The position numbers and the translations under genes were made by a program. Of a stretch of DNA of 64,000 nucleotides, positions 8,219 to 16,802 are shown piece after piece; the first letter of the stretch is position 1; each line of letters begins with the position of its first letter. Source of the stretch: Chloroflexota bacterium (GTDB lineage: Bacteria; Chloroflexota; Chloroflexia; Chloroheliales; Chloroheliaceae); NCBI GenBank assembly GCA_028287745.1, contig JAQBPB010000036.1, forward strand, positions 24,816 through 88,815, read 5' to 3'. The notes under the pieces were generated by a model. The model made no database searches, had not been told where the DNA came from, and saw only the letters and a list, made by a program, of their open reading frames with translations.

Positions 8219-9814
8219 TTAAGATTTTGGGGGAATAGCCGCCACGGTATACCTGCTGCCGGGGTTGAATAAAATCCAGCCGCCGACATCTTTCTTCTGG
8301 ATTTCCAGCACTGCCCGGATTTCATCGCGTACCTGGGCTTCACCGTAAATAGCCTCGCCCCGGCTGAAATCCTGCAACCAGGGTCGTACCTGGGAAAGCC
8401 GGTCCTTTAACAGACTCTTGGCGCTTAACATGGCCTGTCTGACCAGGTCATAGGGCTTGATGGCGGGTTTATCAATTCCAAAGGACCCGGGACTCCATTC
8501 CGAAGGGTAAATTTGCGGTGAAATATAATCTACCTGAGGAGCCAGGGTAGCCACATTCATACCGATGCCCAAATCGCCGCCTTCGACCAGCGCCGTACCG
8601 TAGACCGTTATCGAAGTATAGACACCCAGCGGGGAAAGTTTATCCCTGGCGGCTTTGAAGAACCCGATGATTGTATCCATCCGGGTGGTTTCGTTACTGG
8701 TGCGGCCTTCCGGCAGGGCATAATTTATATCGTCGAGTTTACCCAGCACCGGAAAGTGAAACCCGTCGAACTGAATTTCGTCCACGCCCGCTTTAGCGGC
8801 TTCCTCGCTCAGCCCCAGGTAATACTCCCAGGAATCCCGGTTGTAAGGATTTACCCAGTTATAGCTGCCGGTATCAACCCAGGCTTTCCCGGTACTTTTG
8901 CTTTTGATGCTCCATTCCGGCTTCAGGTCAGTCAGTACAGGGTCCTGAAAACCGACAATCCGGGCGATTACATAGAAGTTTTTGGCCTGTAAAGTTTTTA
9001 CCAGGGCCTGTAAATCCGGAATGCGTTTATCGTTACCGGCAATCGCACCGGCGGCCACCGGCACTTTGCTGTTATACAGAACTTTGCCGGATTCGTCTTT
9101 GAGGTCAATTACAACTGCGGTCAGTTCGGTCGAAGATAGCGAATTTAAAACGTTATTCAGAGTGCTGGGCCCGGCAATATCGGCCGGGGCAATATAGGCC
9201 CCTTTGACGTTAAATGGTTGCAGGGTAATATCGGAGCGCACGCTCTTGCTAAACTGAACACTGCCTTTGCGGAACCCGGCGGCCCGCGCCTGGATAGTCC
9301 CGCTTTCCGGTACATCCGAGAAACTAAAGCTGCCGTCACTGCCGGTTTCAACCGACTTACTGCCCAGGGTAACCTGGGTCCGGGGCAGGGGATTGCCGTT
9401 AGCGTCTTTTACCTGGCCGCGCAAAAGGGTAGGCACCATTTTTATCTCGAGGCTGGTTAGCCCGGATTGGCTGGCCTGGTAAGGGCGGTAATTATTATTT
9501 TCAGCGGCAATAGAGTAACCTTCGGTGGCCTGGGGAAATTGAAAGACCCCGAAGTTATCAGTAGCAGTCTTAAACGTCTGGACAATTCCGGCGGTCCTGG
9601 CCTGCTGCCGGTCATTGGTCAATACCAGGGTAACACCACCCAGAGGCTGCCCGCTGTAAGCATCCAAGACCTTGCCATTGATTGTTTTGACCAGATTTTG
9701 CTTGCTAAAAAAAAGACCCCCAACACAAAGTAGCGCCAGAAGAACATAAATCGCGATGGGGGTAAGTTTTGGCTTGGTTGGCAACCGGCTGAGAGTTCGC
9801 CTACGGCGTCCCAT
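8219..9814 (-). CDS. Putative glycoside hydrolase (COG1306/DUF4015) with two carboxypeptidase-regulatory-like domains
   Basis: 531 residues. A basic N-terminus and one hydrophobic segment (about 17-36) suggest a signal anchor. Two Ig-like carboxypeptidase-regulatory-type modules follow: GKVLDAYSGQPLGGVTLVL and GQVKDANGNPLPRTQVTLG. From about residue 205 the protein matches the putative glycoside hydrolase family: AVVIDLKDESGKVLYNSKVP, YVIARIVGFQDP, DEIQFDGFHFP and DYISPQIYPSEW. These strand-end acidic residues suggest a TIM barrel. AAGGAG lies 11 bp before the ATG. It is a paralogue of the neighbour at 9962-11866 and shares its layout with one regulatory-like module fewer. Substrate unknown; an extracellular polysaccharide is likely. 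Confidence 0.8.
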   Translation of the reverse strand: MGRRRRTLSRLPTKPKLTPIAIYVLLALLCVGGLFFSKQNLVKTINGKVLDAYSGQPLGGVTLVLTNDRQQARTAGIVQTFKTATDNFGVFQFPQATEGYSIAAENNNYRPYQASQSGLTSLEIKMVPTLLRGQVKDANGNPLPRTQVTLGSKSVETGSDGSFSFSDVPESGTIQARAAGFRKGSVQFSKSVRSDITLQPFNVKGAYIAPADIAGPSTLNNVLNSLSSTELTAVVIDLKDESGKVLYNSKVPVAAGAIAGNDKRIPDLQALVKTLQAKNFYVIARIVGFQDPVLTDLKPEWSIKSKSTGKAWVDTGSYNWVNPYNRDSWEYYLGLSEEAAKAGVDEIQFDGFHFPVLGKLDDINYALPEGRTSNETTRMDTIIGFFKAARDKLSPLGVYTSITVYGTALVEGGDLGIGMNVATLAPQVDYISPQIYPSEWSPGSFGIDKPAIKPYDLVRQAMLSAKSLLKDRLSQVRPWLQDFSRGEAIYGEAQVRDEIRAVLEIQKKDVGGWILFNPGSRYTVAAIPPKS

Positions 9815-9961
9815 TGGCGTACCTGCTCCTTATAGATTCTTTTACGCTCCAGCCCGGTACGGTTGTTATAAGCCCAGGCCCCAGGCTACCATTGAAACCG
9901 GTAGGCCAGGGTCCGGGCTTACTCTTTCACCAGGACCGCCAGTAAGCGGAGATTATGTAAA

Positions 9962-11866
9962 TTACTTTTTGACCTGGGCGAAGTTTTGCAAGACCTGGGT
10001 ATTGTAATTCCCACCCGCATTCCAGAGGGTCCAACCCCAGGCTCCGTTATCATTAGCAGCCTGAATTTGTAGACGGACCCGTTCGGGGGTATGTTTAACC
10101 GGAGGCAAACTGAAATCTTCCAGCCAGGGGCGATACTTGGCAATCGGTTTGAGTTGTTCCTCAAGCTTGTTGGCAATTACCCCACTCTTCTGGATAATAA
10201 CTCCAGGGTAATTTCCGGTCGCGCCCGGGTACTGCTTCTGGTCAAGGGTGCCCAGTTCAAAGTGAGTAGGATAGACCATCGGGCAGATATAATCGGCCAG
10301 GAAAACCAGGTCGTTATACTGTTGGCCGATGTTATTATCGTCCTCGCGCCACAGGCTCATTCCGAAAACGTCCAGCGACAGGTAAGTATCGGTAACTTTG
10401 ATCAGGTCATAAGTCTTTTTGACGACATTATTAACCGTTTCCTCGCGAAGTTTCTGGTTATCGGAAAGCTGGGTCCAGTTCAGGTCAGGCTTATATTGAA
10501 TGTCACTGAGCTTGCCATCGGTCGGGAAGCGGATATAGTCGTATTGAACTTCGTCTACACCCATGGCCGCCAACTCCATAGCCAGTTGGGTATTGTATTC
10601 GGCAATTTCCGGCACGAAAGGATTAGGCCAGACCAGTCCGTTGGAGTCTTTCCAGGGCTGGCCGGTAGTGCGGTTCTTGAGAGCCCATTCCGGTTTAGCC
10701 TTGGCAACCGCCGGGTCGCGCATAATTACCATCCGGGCAATCACATAAAGACCGTGTTTGCGAGCATCCGCCATCAGGGCCGGAATATCAATCAAAACAT
10801 CCGGGTCTTTACCACCGCGTTTGATGGTGTTTAATTCTTTGGCGAGGGGAGTCTTGCTGTCGTACCAGAGAGTACCATCGTCATCGAACTTGACGTCTAC
10901 CACGATGGAATTAATCTGCCCTTTGTCGGCCATTTCCAGGTAAGGCGTAAAGAGTTCCTTATAATTGGCCCGGATGGCAAAGACGCCCGGAACATAGACC
11001 GCGTTAGTCTTGAACGGTTCTATTTTAGCGCCTTTAGCCAGGTCAGCCGCTTTGAGGGTTTGAATCTTGTAACCGGGAGCGCGTACCTTTAATTCGGTAT
11101 TGGCATCCCTCTTGAGATCACTAAAGGTGAACTTGCCGTCCGGGCCGGTGGTAGCAAAGGTGCTGCCATCAAGAGTTTTAACGGTGGCGTGAGGAATGGG
11201 TTTACCCGACTTGGCGTCGGTCAACGTGCCACTGAAAATAGTAGACTTGATAGGTACTACCAGGGGAGTGGTGCCGGTCCCGACCGGCTGTTCAAGCGGT
11301 TGATAACCGATCAGGTTTACCGCGATTTTAGCGTCATCGGCCAGGCCGGTAAAACTAAATTTACCACTATCATCCGTAATGACGGCTTTGTTACCACCCT
11401 CGATCAAGCGGTTGGCAATCGGCTGTTGAGTTTCACTATCTACCAGAGTGCCGGTAATAACGCGCTGTTTAAGTTGAATAGCCTTAGCGGCATCCTTTGC
11501 CAGGGGTAATGACACCGTTTCATAACCGGGGGCAGCAATTGTCAGCTTATCTTTGTCGGCGGGCAATTTGGCGATTTTGAACTGGCCTTTATCATCGGTC
11601 TTGGCGACCTCGCTTCCATCAGGGCCTTTAATAACCGCTTGAGCTACCGGCAGGGTAGAATTAGCATCTACAATAGCTCCTTCCAGTTCTGGATTTTTGC
11701 TGGCACTACTGCTGTTGTTGGCTGAATTGGGTGTTCCGGCCTGGCTGGCAGGAGCAAAGAAGAACGGGATGACGAACTGCCACAACAAAAAGAGAATGAC
11801 CAGCCCCCCGAGGCCACCAACGATAAGCTTTCCGCCGGGACCGAGTGACGATCTTCTTTTGTTCAA
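9962..11866 (-). CDS. Putative glycoside hydrolase (COG1306/DUF4015) with three carboxypeptidase-regulatory-like domains
   Basis: 634 residues from a TTG start with a perfect GGAGGT 9 bp upstream. Residues about 13-35 form a membrane anchor or uncleaved signal. Three beta-sandwich modules follow, beginning GAIVDANSTLPVAQAVIKG, GTLVDSETQQPIANRLIEG and GTLTDAKSGKPIPHATVKT. The catalytic part (about 285-634) shows IVVDVKFDDDGTLWYDSKTP, YVIARMVIMRDPAV, DEVQYDYIRFPTDG, SLDVFGMSLW and DYICPMVYPTHF, the conserved blocks of this family. With the paralogue downstream on the same strand (147 bp gap) it forms a tandem pair that probably arose by duplication and then gained or lost a sandwich domain. Extracellular polysaccharide is the likely target, not shown by sequence. 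Confidence 0.82.
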   Translation of the reverse strand: MNKRRSSLGPGGKLIVGGLGGLVILFLLWQFVIPFFFAPASQAGTPNSANNSSSASKNPELEGAIVDANSTLPVAQAVIKGPDGSEVAKTDDKGQFKIAKLPADKDKLTIAAPGYETVSLPLAKDAAKAIQLKQRVITGTLVDSETQQPIANRLIEGGNKAVITDDSGKFSFTGLADDAKIAVNLIGYQPLEQPVGTGTTPLVVPIKSTIFSGTLTDAKSGKPIPHATVKTLDGSTFATTGPDGKFTFSDLKRDANTELKVRAPGYKIQTLKAADLAKGAKIEPFKTNAVYVPGVFAIRANYKELFTPYLEMADKGQINSIVVDVKFDDDGTLWYDSKTPLAKELNTIKRGGKDPDVLIDIPALMADARKHGLYVIARMVIMRDPAVAKAKPEWALKNRTTGQPWKDSNGLVWPNPFVPEIAEYNTQLAMELAAMGVDEVQYDYIRFPTDGKLSDIQYKPDLNWTQLSDNQKLREETVNNVVKKTYDLIKVTDTYLSLDVFGMSLWREDDNNIGQQYNDLVFLADYICPMVYPTHFELGTLDQKQYPGATGNYPGVIIQKSGVIANKLEEQLKPIAKYRPWLEDFSLPPVKHTPERVRLQIQAANDNGAWGWTLWNAGGNYNTQVLQNFAQVKK

Positions 11867-12026
11867 TATAAAGTGACCTCCATGAAATATACTTATTTAG
11901 AATGTAAACCGGACTGGTAAGACCAAGACTGGCCGGAAATGGCAATTACCCGGACAGGATATACTGTGTGTTGTACGAGGTATCATGTAAAGCATTTTAA
12001 CCGGGGCATTGTAGTGTGTCAAGCAA

Positions 12027-12659
12027 CTATACCCCGGCGGCAAACTTTAAGAAATTAGCATACAACTGCAAGCCCCATTTCCCGCTCTTTTCAGGGTGAA
12101 ATTGGGTCGCCACCCAGTTATCTTTGGTAAACGCGCTGGCAAAATCAAAACCATAATTGGTCAGGCCAACTACACTATCAAAGATCTCCGGGGCCGGGTC
12201 GGCATAATAGGAGTGGACAAAGTAAAAGTATGAATTGTCGGGCACTCCCTCCCATAAAGGGGAAGGCTTTATTTGCTGGACAGAATTCCAACCGATTTGC
12301 GGTACTTTAAGGCCCGGCCGGTCAGGAAACCGCCTGACTTCACCGGCTAAGACTTCCAGCCCGGTGGTGTCATCTTCTTCCAGGTGGTCAAAGAGCAGTT
12401 GCAACCCGACACATACGCCCATAAAGGGCCGCCCGCTGCTGATTCTTTCCCGGACGGTTTCAGCCAGGCGAGTCTGCCGCAGATTGTTCATGCACTGCCC
12501 GGCGGCACCCTGGCCGGGGAAGACTACCGCGTAAGCATCCCGGATTTTTTGAGGGTTGCTGGTAACTTCCACGCTTGATTGAGGCCCAGCCACCGCCTGT
12601 AAGGCTCGCTGGACACTCCGGATATTCCCCGCTTCATAATTAACGACTGCAATATTCAT
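12027..12659 (-). CDS. hisH: Imidazole glycerol phosphate synthase, glutamine amidotransferase subunit HisH
   Basis: 210 residues, normal length. It is a class I glutamine amidotransferase: the nucleophile cysteine lies in MGVCVGLQLLFD, and the catalytic His/Glu pair in QFHPEKSGKWG. HisH makes ammonia from glutamine and passes it to HisF to form imidazole glycerol phosphate and AICAR in histidine synthesis. It starts 7 bp after the hisB stop on the same strand, so the two are one operon. hisF and hisA are not in the window, so the histidine genes are dispersed or lie elsewhere. Confidence 0.95.
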   Translation of the reverse strand: MNIAVVNYEAGNIRSVQRALQAVAGPQSSVEVTSNPQKIRDAYAVVFPGQGAAGQCMNNLRQTRLAETVRERISSGRPFMGVCVGLQLLFDHLEEDDTTGLEVLAGEVRRFPDRPGLKVPQIGWNSVQQIKPSPLWEGVPDNSYFYFVHSYYADPAPEIFDSVVGLTNYGFDFASAFTKDNWVATQFHPEKSGKWGLQLYANFLKFAAGV

Positions 12660-12666
12660 AAAAAGA

Positions 12667-13263
12667 CTATTCTATTTTCCCTTTGGTACTGGGCAGCGAA
12701 GTCCCGGTAATTTTTACCGCTTCGCGCAGGGCCTGGGCATAGCTCTTAAAAATTGCTTCCAGGATATGGTGAGCGTTTTTGCCCCGGATTTTATCAACAT
12801 GCACCGTCAGACCGGCGTTAAAGCTGACCGCCCGCCAGAATTCTTCGATTAGCTGGCAATCAAACTGGCCGACTTTCTCCGGCAAGCCGTCTACTTCGTA
12901 GACCAGAAAGGGCCGCCCTGAAACATCCAGGGAGGTCCGGACCAGGGCTTCATCCATCGGGACATAGGCGTGACCATAGCGCTGGATGCCAATTTTATCG
13001 CCGAAAGCCTGGCGCAAAGCCTGGCCCAGCGTAATACCGACATCTTCAACCGTATGATGGTCGTCAATCCAGGTATCGCCCTTGGCCTTCACTATCAAAG
13101 TAAAGTTGGCATGTTTGGCAAAAAGGGTCAGCATATGGTCAAGAAAACCAATGCCGGTTGCCACCTGGCTGGTGCCATCGCCATCCAGGATAACTTCTAC
13201 ATCAATATTTGTTTCAAGGGTACTTCGATCAATTCGCCCTTTGCGGACATGTTCCAATTCCAC
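12667..13263 (-). CDS. hisB: Imidazoleglycerol-phosphate dehydratase HisB
   Basis: 198 residues, the length of the monofunctional enzyme; the phosphatase domain found in enterobacterial HisB is absent. The metal-binding and active-site blocks are present: GFLDHML, DDHHTVEDVGITLG, HAYVPMDEAL and GKNAHHILEAIFKS. It dehydrates imidazole glycerol phosphate to imidazole acetol phosphate. It is the first gene of a two-gene hisB-hisH unit. The region upstream (13264-13677) should hold its promoter. Confidence 0.96.
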   Translation of the reverse strand: MELEHVRKGRIDRSTLETNIDVEVILDGDGTSQVATGIGFLDHMLTLFAKHANFTLIVKAKGDTWIDDHHTVEDVGITLGQALRQAFGDKIGIQRYGHAYVPMDEALVRTSLDVSGRPFLVYEVDGLPEKVGQFDCQLIEEFWRAVSFNAGLTVHVDKIRGKNAHHILEAIFKSYAQALREAVKITGTSLPSTKGKIE

Positions 13264-13677
13264 CGACCGCCTCTTCCTAGATACATGTGTGGTAAATACA
13301 AAGTTTCAATCGTTATTATTATAACATAGGAATAAATTAGTCATATGAAATAAAATGGCCGGTAGAGCGAATACCGGCCACTGTTAGTATCATAGGAGAG
13401 TTGCAAAAAGCAACTTGTTGGGGATTGTATTGAATACACAATAAGGGGTAGAGGAGTAATGAAATAAGATAATTGCTTTTGGTCCGAAAACCGGTTGATA
13501 ACCCCTTACCAACAAAACCTGACACTCTATATTAAATTCTTAAATGTATTTGTAATACTTTGAATAGCAATTGTTGGGCCACAGTTTGACTATTTCCGAA
13601 AGGATTTCGCAGCCAAACTATCGAACTATTCTAATAGCTTATTAAGCAAATTTTATGCCATTGTTATGGAATTTAGC
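13264..13677. other. 414-bp intergenic region between hisB and the AraC-type gene
   Basis: AT-rich. It holds the hairpin at 13356-13380 and, on the minus strand just before it, a smaller AGTTGC/GCAACT hairpin around 13400-13416. An open frame at 13337-13525 runs through the terminator hairpin and has no plausible start site, so I do not call it. A short untranslated RNA between the AraC gene and the hairpin cannot be excluded. Confidence 0.4.
13356..13380 (-). terminator. Hairpin terminator (minus strand)
   Basis: TGGCCGGTA (13356-13364) and TACCGGCCA (13372-13380) form a perfect 9-bp stem with a 7-nt loop. On the minus strand it is followed by TTTTATTTC. It lies 300 bp beyond the end of the AraC gene. 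Confidence 0.65.
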
Positions 13678-14541
13678 CTAATTATGGATTTCTTTGCGAT
13701 AAATCTGGGGACTCAAACCATAAAAGCTTTTGAACTGGCGGGAAAAGTGGAAACTTGATTGAAAACCGACACTCCGGGCTATCTCGCCGACCGGCCGGTT
13801 GGTAAATTCGAGCAAGCGCCGGGCCTGGCTTAAGCGTAATTTAAGGAGGGTTGCCATAATCGACTCGCCGGTCGCTTCCTTAAAAAGGTGGGCCACTCGC
13901 GAAGGGGATAGGGCCAGGCTGCGGGCGATTTCCGGCACGTTTAGCGGTTCGGCCAACTGCTGGGATAGCATTTCCAGGACTTTTTGCACCCGCACATCCA
14001 GGCTGGAAGCTTGCTGGCGCTGCCGGGCCAAAAGCAGCACAATCTCTTCCAGGGCGTTTGCGCAAAGGGCTTCCTGGATTCCGGTTAAAAGATAGTTATC
14101 CTTGAGCAAGCGTTCGAAAACCTGGACCAACCGCTCATTAAGGGCCGGGCCGTCTATTTTCATTACAATTAAGCCGGGCCACTCCTCGGGCAACTCTTTT
14201 AATAGAGGCAGCCAATCGGTACGCGGGATAAAATGGGCCCAATAAAAATTCCAGGGCTCTTGCGGCCGGGAAGTTGAGTAATTATGGGGCAAGCCGGGCG
14301 CGATTATAGTTACCTCACCGGCCCGGGCCAGGTGCTGCCTTTCATTGTAACGGAAGCACCCTTCGCCACCGGCGGTATAAAACAACAACCAGTCTTCCCG
14401 GCCGCGAGTCCGCCGGACCTGGTAGCCATAGTCGCGGTTGAAGTGGCTCGCCAGCAAAACGCCATGCGGCGGCCCTTCGTCCAGGACGACATCCGCTCTA
14501 TTAATAGCAGAATCCGATGTGCGCATAACCATTATAGTCAT
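13678..14541 (-). CDS. AraC-family transcriptional regulator with cupin sensor domain
   Basis: 287 residues. The N-terminal half has the AraC ligand-binding cupin pattern, including DWLLFYTAGGEGCFRYN, ARAGEVTIIAPGLPHNY and WNFYWAHFIPR. The C-terminal 100 residues contain two helix-turn-helix units: LNVPEIARSLALSPSRVAHL and PVGEIARSVGFQSSFHFSR, with the closing GLSPQIYRKE. AraC proteins of this layout usually sense sugars and activate adjacent catabolic genes. It is divergent from the dioxygenase-exporter-GH127 run starting at 14750, which it probably controls (inference), with an arabinose-type sugar as a candidate effector. Start uncertain between ATG codons at 14541 and 14532; AGGGGG is upstream. 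Confidence 0.92.
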   Translation of the reverse strand: MTIMVMRTSDSAINRADVVLDEGPPHGVLLASHFNRDYGYQVRRTRGREDWLLFYTAGGEGCFRYNERQHLARAGEVTIIAPGLPHNYSTSRPQEPWNFYWAHFIPRTDWLPLLKELPEEWPGLIVMKIDGPALNERLVQVFERLLKDNYLLTGIQEALCANALEEIVLLLARQRQQASSLDVRVQKVLEMLSQQLAEPLNVPEIARSLALSPSRVAHLFKEATGESIMATLLKLRLSQARRLLEFTNRPVGEIARSVGFQSSFHFSRQFKSFYGLSPQIYRKEIHN

Positions 14542-14749
14542 TTACCCCCTGCCTTATTATAGTCTAAAATAAGTCAGGTTCGTTATCTTTCTGCTTTGTA
14601 AGCAGTGCTGGAGCCGGTTTTCAAGTCTATAACTGCCGCGAGCCGCCTATCTTCGCCAGGGACAGGCCGCCTACCCAGGATACCTGTAGCAGAAAACAAC
14701 AGTCCAGTGGGCCGGGTTTATAGTTGTAGGAATAAAGGAGTTCACCACA

Positions 14750-15523
14750 ATGTATCTTTCACAAGAGGATGTCCATAATTACCAGCGTGACGGCTATATC
14801 TTCGTAAAGGGCCTGTTCAGCCCGGAAGAAGTCAAGATAATGCTGGACACCATCGAGAGCAACTCGACTATAAACCAGCATCTTAATGTCCGCCAGGATG
14901 CCCAGGGCCGCCAGACCAAACTATCTATCTGGCACGCTTTGAACAACGATGTATGGGCGGCGGCTTCCACTCTGCCCCGGGTAGTCAATAATATCCGGAT
15001 TTTAACCGGCGAAGATGTGGCTTTCTTTCACGGCAAGGTAATGTTAAAAGAAGCGCGTTCCGGTGGGGCCTGGGAATGGCACCAGGATTACGGCTACTGG
15101 TATGACCAGGGATTTGTCTTTCCGCGCATGATGAGCGCGTTTGTGGCCCTGGACCCCTGCCGCGAGGAAAACGGCTGCCTGAGAGTCTTGCGCGGTTCCC
15201 ACAAATTAGGGCGCCTGACTCACGGCGCGGTCGGCGACCAGACCGGGGCCGACCTTGAACGGCTCAACCAGATTGCGCCTTATTTCGAAGAAGTAAAGTG
15301 CGAGATGGAACCCGGCACGGTCCTTTTCTTTGATAGTAACCTGCTGCACACTTCTGCTCCTAACGATTCGGACTATCCACGGCGTTCCTTTATTATCTGT
15401 TACAACGCCCTATCCAATCCCCAGTTCAGGAAGAAGAAGTTATGCAGCCTGGAACCCTGCCCTGTCAGCAGCGAGGACGCTATCTTGCAGTTCGCGAAGC
15501 AGCCTGAGCCGGTAGCAGTTTAA
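14750..15523 (+). CDS. Phytanoyl-CoA dioxygenase family protein (Fe(II)/2-oxoglutarate oxygenase)
   Basis: 257 residues, start supported by AAGGAG 9 bp upstream. It has the N-terminal YQRDGYIFVKGLFSPEEV block, the iron ligands HQDYGYW (HxD) and a distal His in LLHTSAPNDS followed by the RRSF arginine that holds 2-oxoglutarate. Cytosolic oxygenases of this family hydroxylate diverse small molecules; the substrate cannot be read from sequence. It opens the plus-strand run with a second family member, an ABC exporter and a GH127 enzyme, and is divergent from the AraC gene. Confidence 0.88.
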   Translation: MYLSQEDVHNYQRDGYIFVKGLFSPEEVKIMLDTIESNSTINQHLNVRQDAQGRQTKLSIWHALNNDVWAAASTLPRVVNNIRILTGEDVAFFHGKVMLKEARSGGAWEWHQDYGYWYDQGFVFPRMMSAFVALDPCREENGCLRVLRGSHKLGRLTHGAVGDQTGADLERLNQIAPYFEEVKCEMEPGTVLFFDSNLLHTSAPNDSDYPRRSFIICYNALSNPQFRKKKLCSLEPCPVSSEDAILQFAKQPEPVAV

Positions 15524-15785
15524 TAGCTGGAATGGGCCTGTAAACAGCGCTTAAAAGGCCGCGCTGTTAATAGTAGTTGGAGGCTTGCCACGTCCTTTTA
15601 TGTAGATGCCTTTCAAATGAAATCTGGATAACCGGAATACGGTTGGTAATTTGCTACCAGCTGTTTTCCGGTTTTTCCTGTGCCGGTTTCAGTTAGCAGT
15701 AAGTTACGCCCGTAATCATATTTTTTGTTTTGAAACCAATAGCCATATGCTTAAAAAGCTCCGGAGAGTTAGAGGAGGAACGATT

Positions 15786-16619
15786 TTGCAAGAGGTTAAA
15801 CCTGGGTCCGTGACGGTGGACCTGGCCGGGGATTACGCCCTGACCGGTGAGCAAATTAGCAGTTACCAGCAAAACGGCCACATTCTTTTGCGCCAGGTGG
15901 CCGCTCCAGCCGAGATGGCGGTCTACCGCCCGGCAATCCTGGAGGCCGCCTACCGATATAACACGGAAACACGGCCCCTGTCCGAACGCGATACCTACGG
16001 CAAGGCCTTTCTCCAGATTATGAACCTGTGGGAAAGAGACGAAGCGGTGCGCCGGTTTGTGCTGGCCCGCCGGTTTGCTAAAATCGCCGCCGACCTGATG
16101 GGCGTCAAAGGGGTCCGGATATATCATGACCAGGCCCTGTTCAAAGAACCCTACGGCGGGCCGACGCCCTGGCACCAGGACCAGTATTACTGGCCACTCG
16201 ATACGGACAAATTTGTAACTATGTGGATGCCCCTGAGCGATATTTCGGTTGAAATGGGACCAATGACCTTCGCCAACGGGTCAAACAAGCTTGGCTACCT
16301 GGGTAAAATCCCAATCTCGGACCGGTCACAGGCAATTTTCGAGGAATTTATCGCGAAGAAACAGCTTTCCTTACAGACCGGCAGCGCTATGGCGGCCGGA
16401 GATGCTACTTTCCATTCCGGTTGGACCTTACACGGCACCCCCGGCAATTCTACCAACCGGCCCCGCGAGGCCATGACGATTATCTATTTTGCCGATGGCG
16501 CGCATATTACCGAGACCGATAACATAAACCGGGTAGCCGACCTGGAACGCTGGTTTCCGGGGTTAAAAACCGGCGACCTGGCGGCCAGCCAGCTTAACCC
16601 GCTGGTCTATACCAGTTAA
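15786..16619 (+). CDS. Second phytanoyl-CoA dioxygenase family protein
   Basis: 277 residues from a TTG start at 15786 that has AGGAGG 7 bp upstream. The frame is open further left to 15651, but that part is poor in family features and lacks a ribosome site. The fold begins YALTGEQISSYQQNGHILLR. Iron ligands are HQDQYYWP (HxD) and HGTPGNS with a following RPREAM arginine. It differs strongly from the first dioxygenase, so this is not a recent duplication. Two such enzymes next to an arabinofuranosidase and an exporter could modify a sugar-linked small molecule (inference). Confidence 0.86.
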   Translation: MQEVKPGSVTVDLAGDYALTGEQISSYQQNGHILLRQVAAPAEMAVYRPAILEAAYRYNTETRPLSERDTYGKAFLQIMNLWERDEAVRRFVLARRFAKIAADLMGVKGVRIYHDQALFKEPYGGPTPWHQDQYYWPLDTDKFVTMWMPLSDISVEMGPMTFANGSNKLGYLGKIPISDRSQAIFEEFIAKKQLSLQTGSAMAAGDATFHSGWTLHGTPGNSTNRPREAMTIIYFADGAHITETDNINRVADLERWFPGLKTGDLAASQLNPLVYTS

Positions 16620-16802
16620 AATACTTTATTAAAATAGTTATCAAAGCTTTTACCGGGGTTCCGGCAGTTAAAAGGTACTCTGGTAAGTATCAAATTCGGA
16701 ACTGTTCAGCTCGCGCCACCGGCGGCTACCCTACGGCAGCCAGGCTCTACCGCCCGGCGGTGCCGTGCCGGAAGCGGTTGAACAGTCCCTAAAATAAGGA
16801 AA

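Noticed and set aside
13337..13525. 62-codon minus-strand open frame
   Set aside because: Runs through the terminator hairpin at 13356-13380 and lacks a ribosome site.
15651..15785. 45-codon N-terminal extension of the second dioxygenase
   Set aside because: No ribosome site at 15651 and composition unlike the family; TTG at 15786 has AGGAGG at 7 bp.
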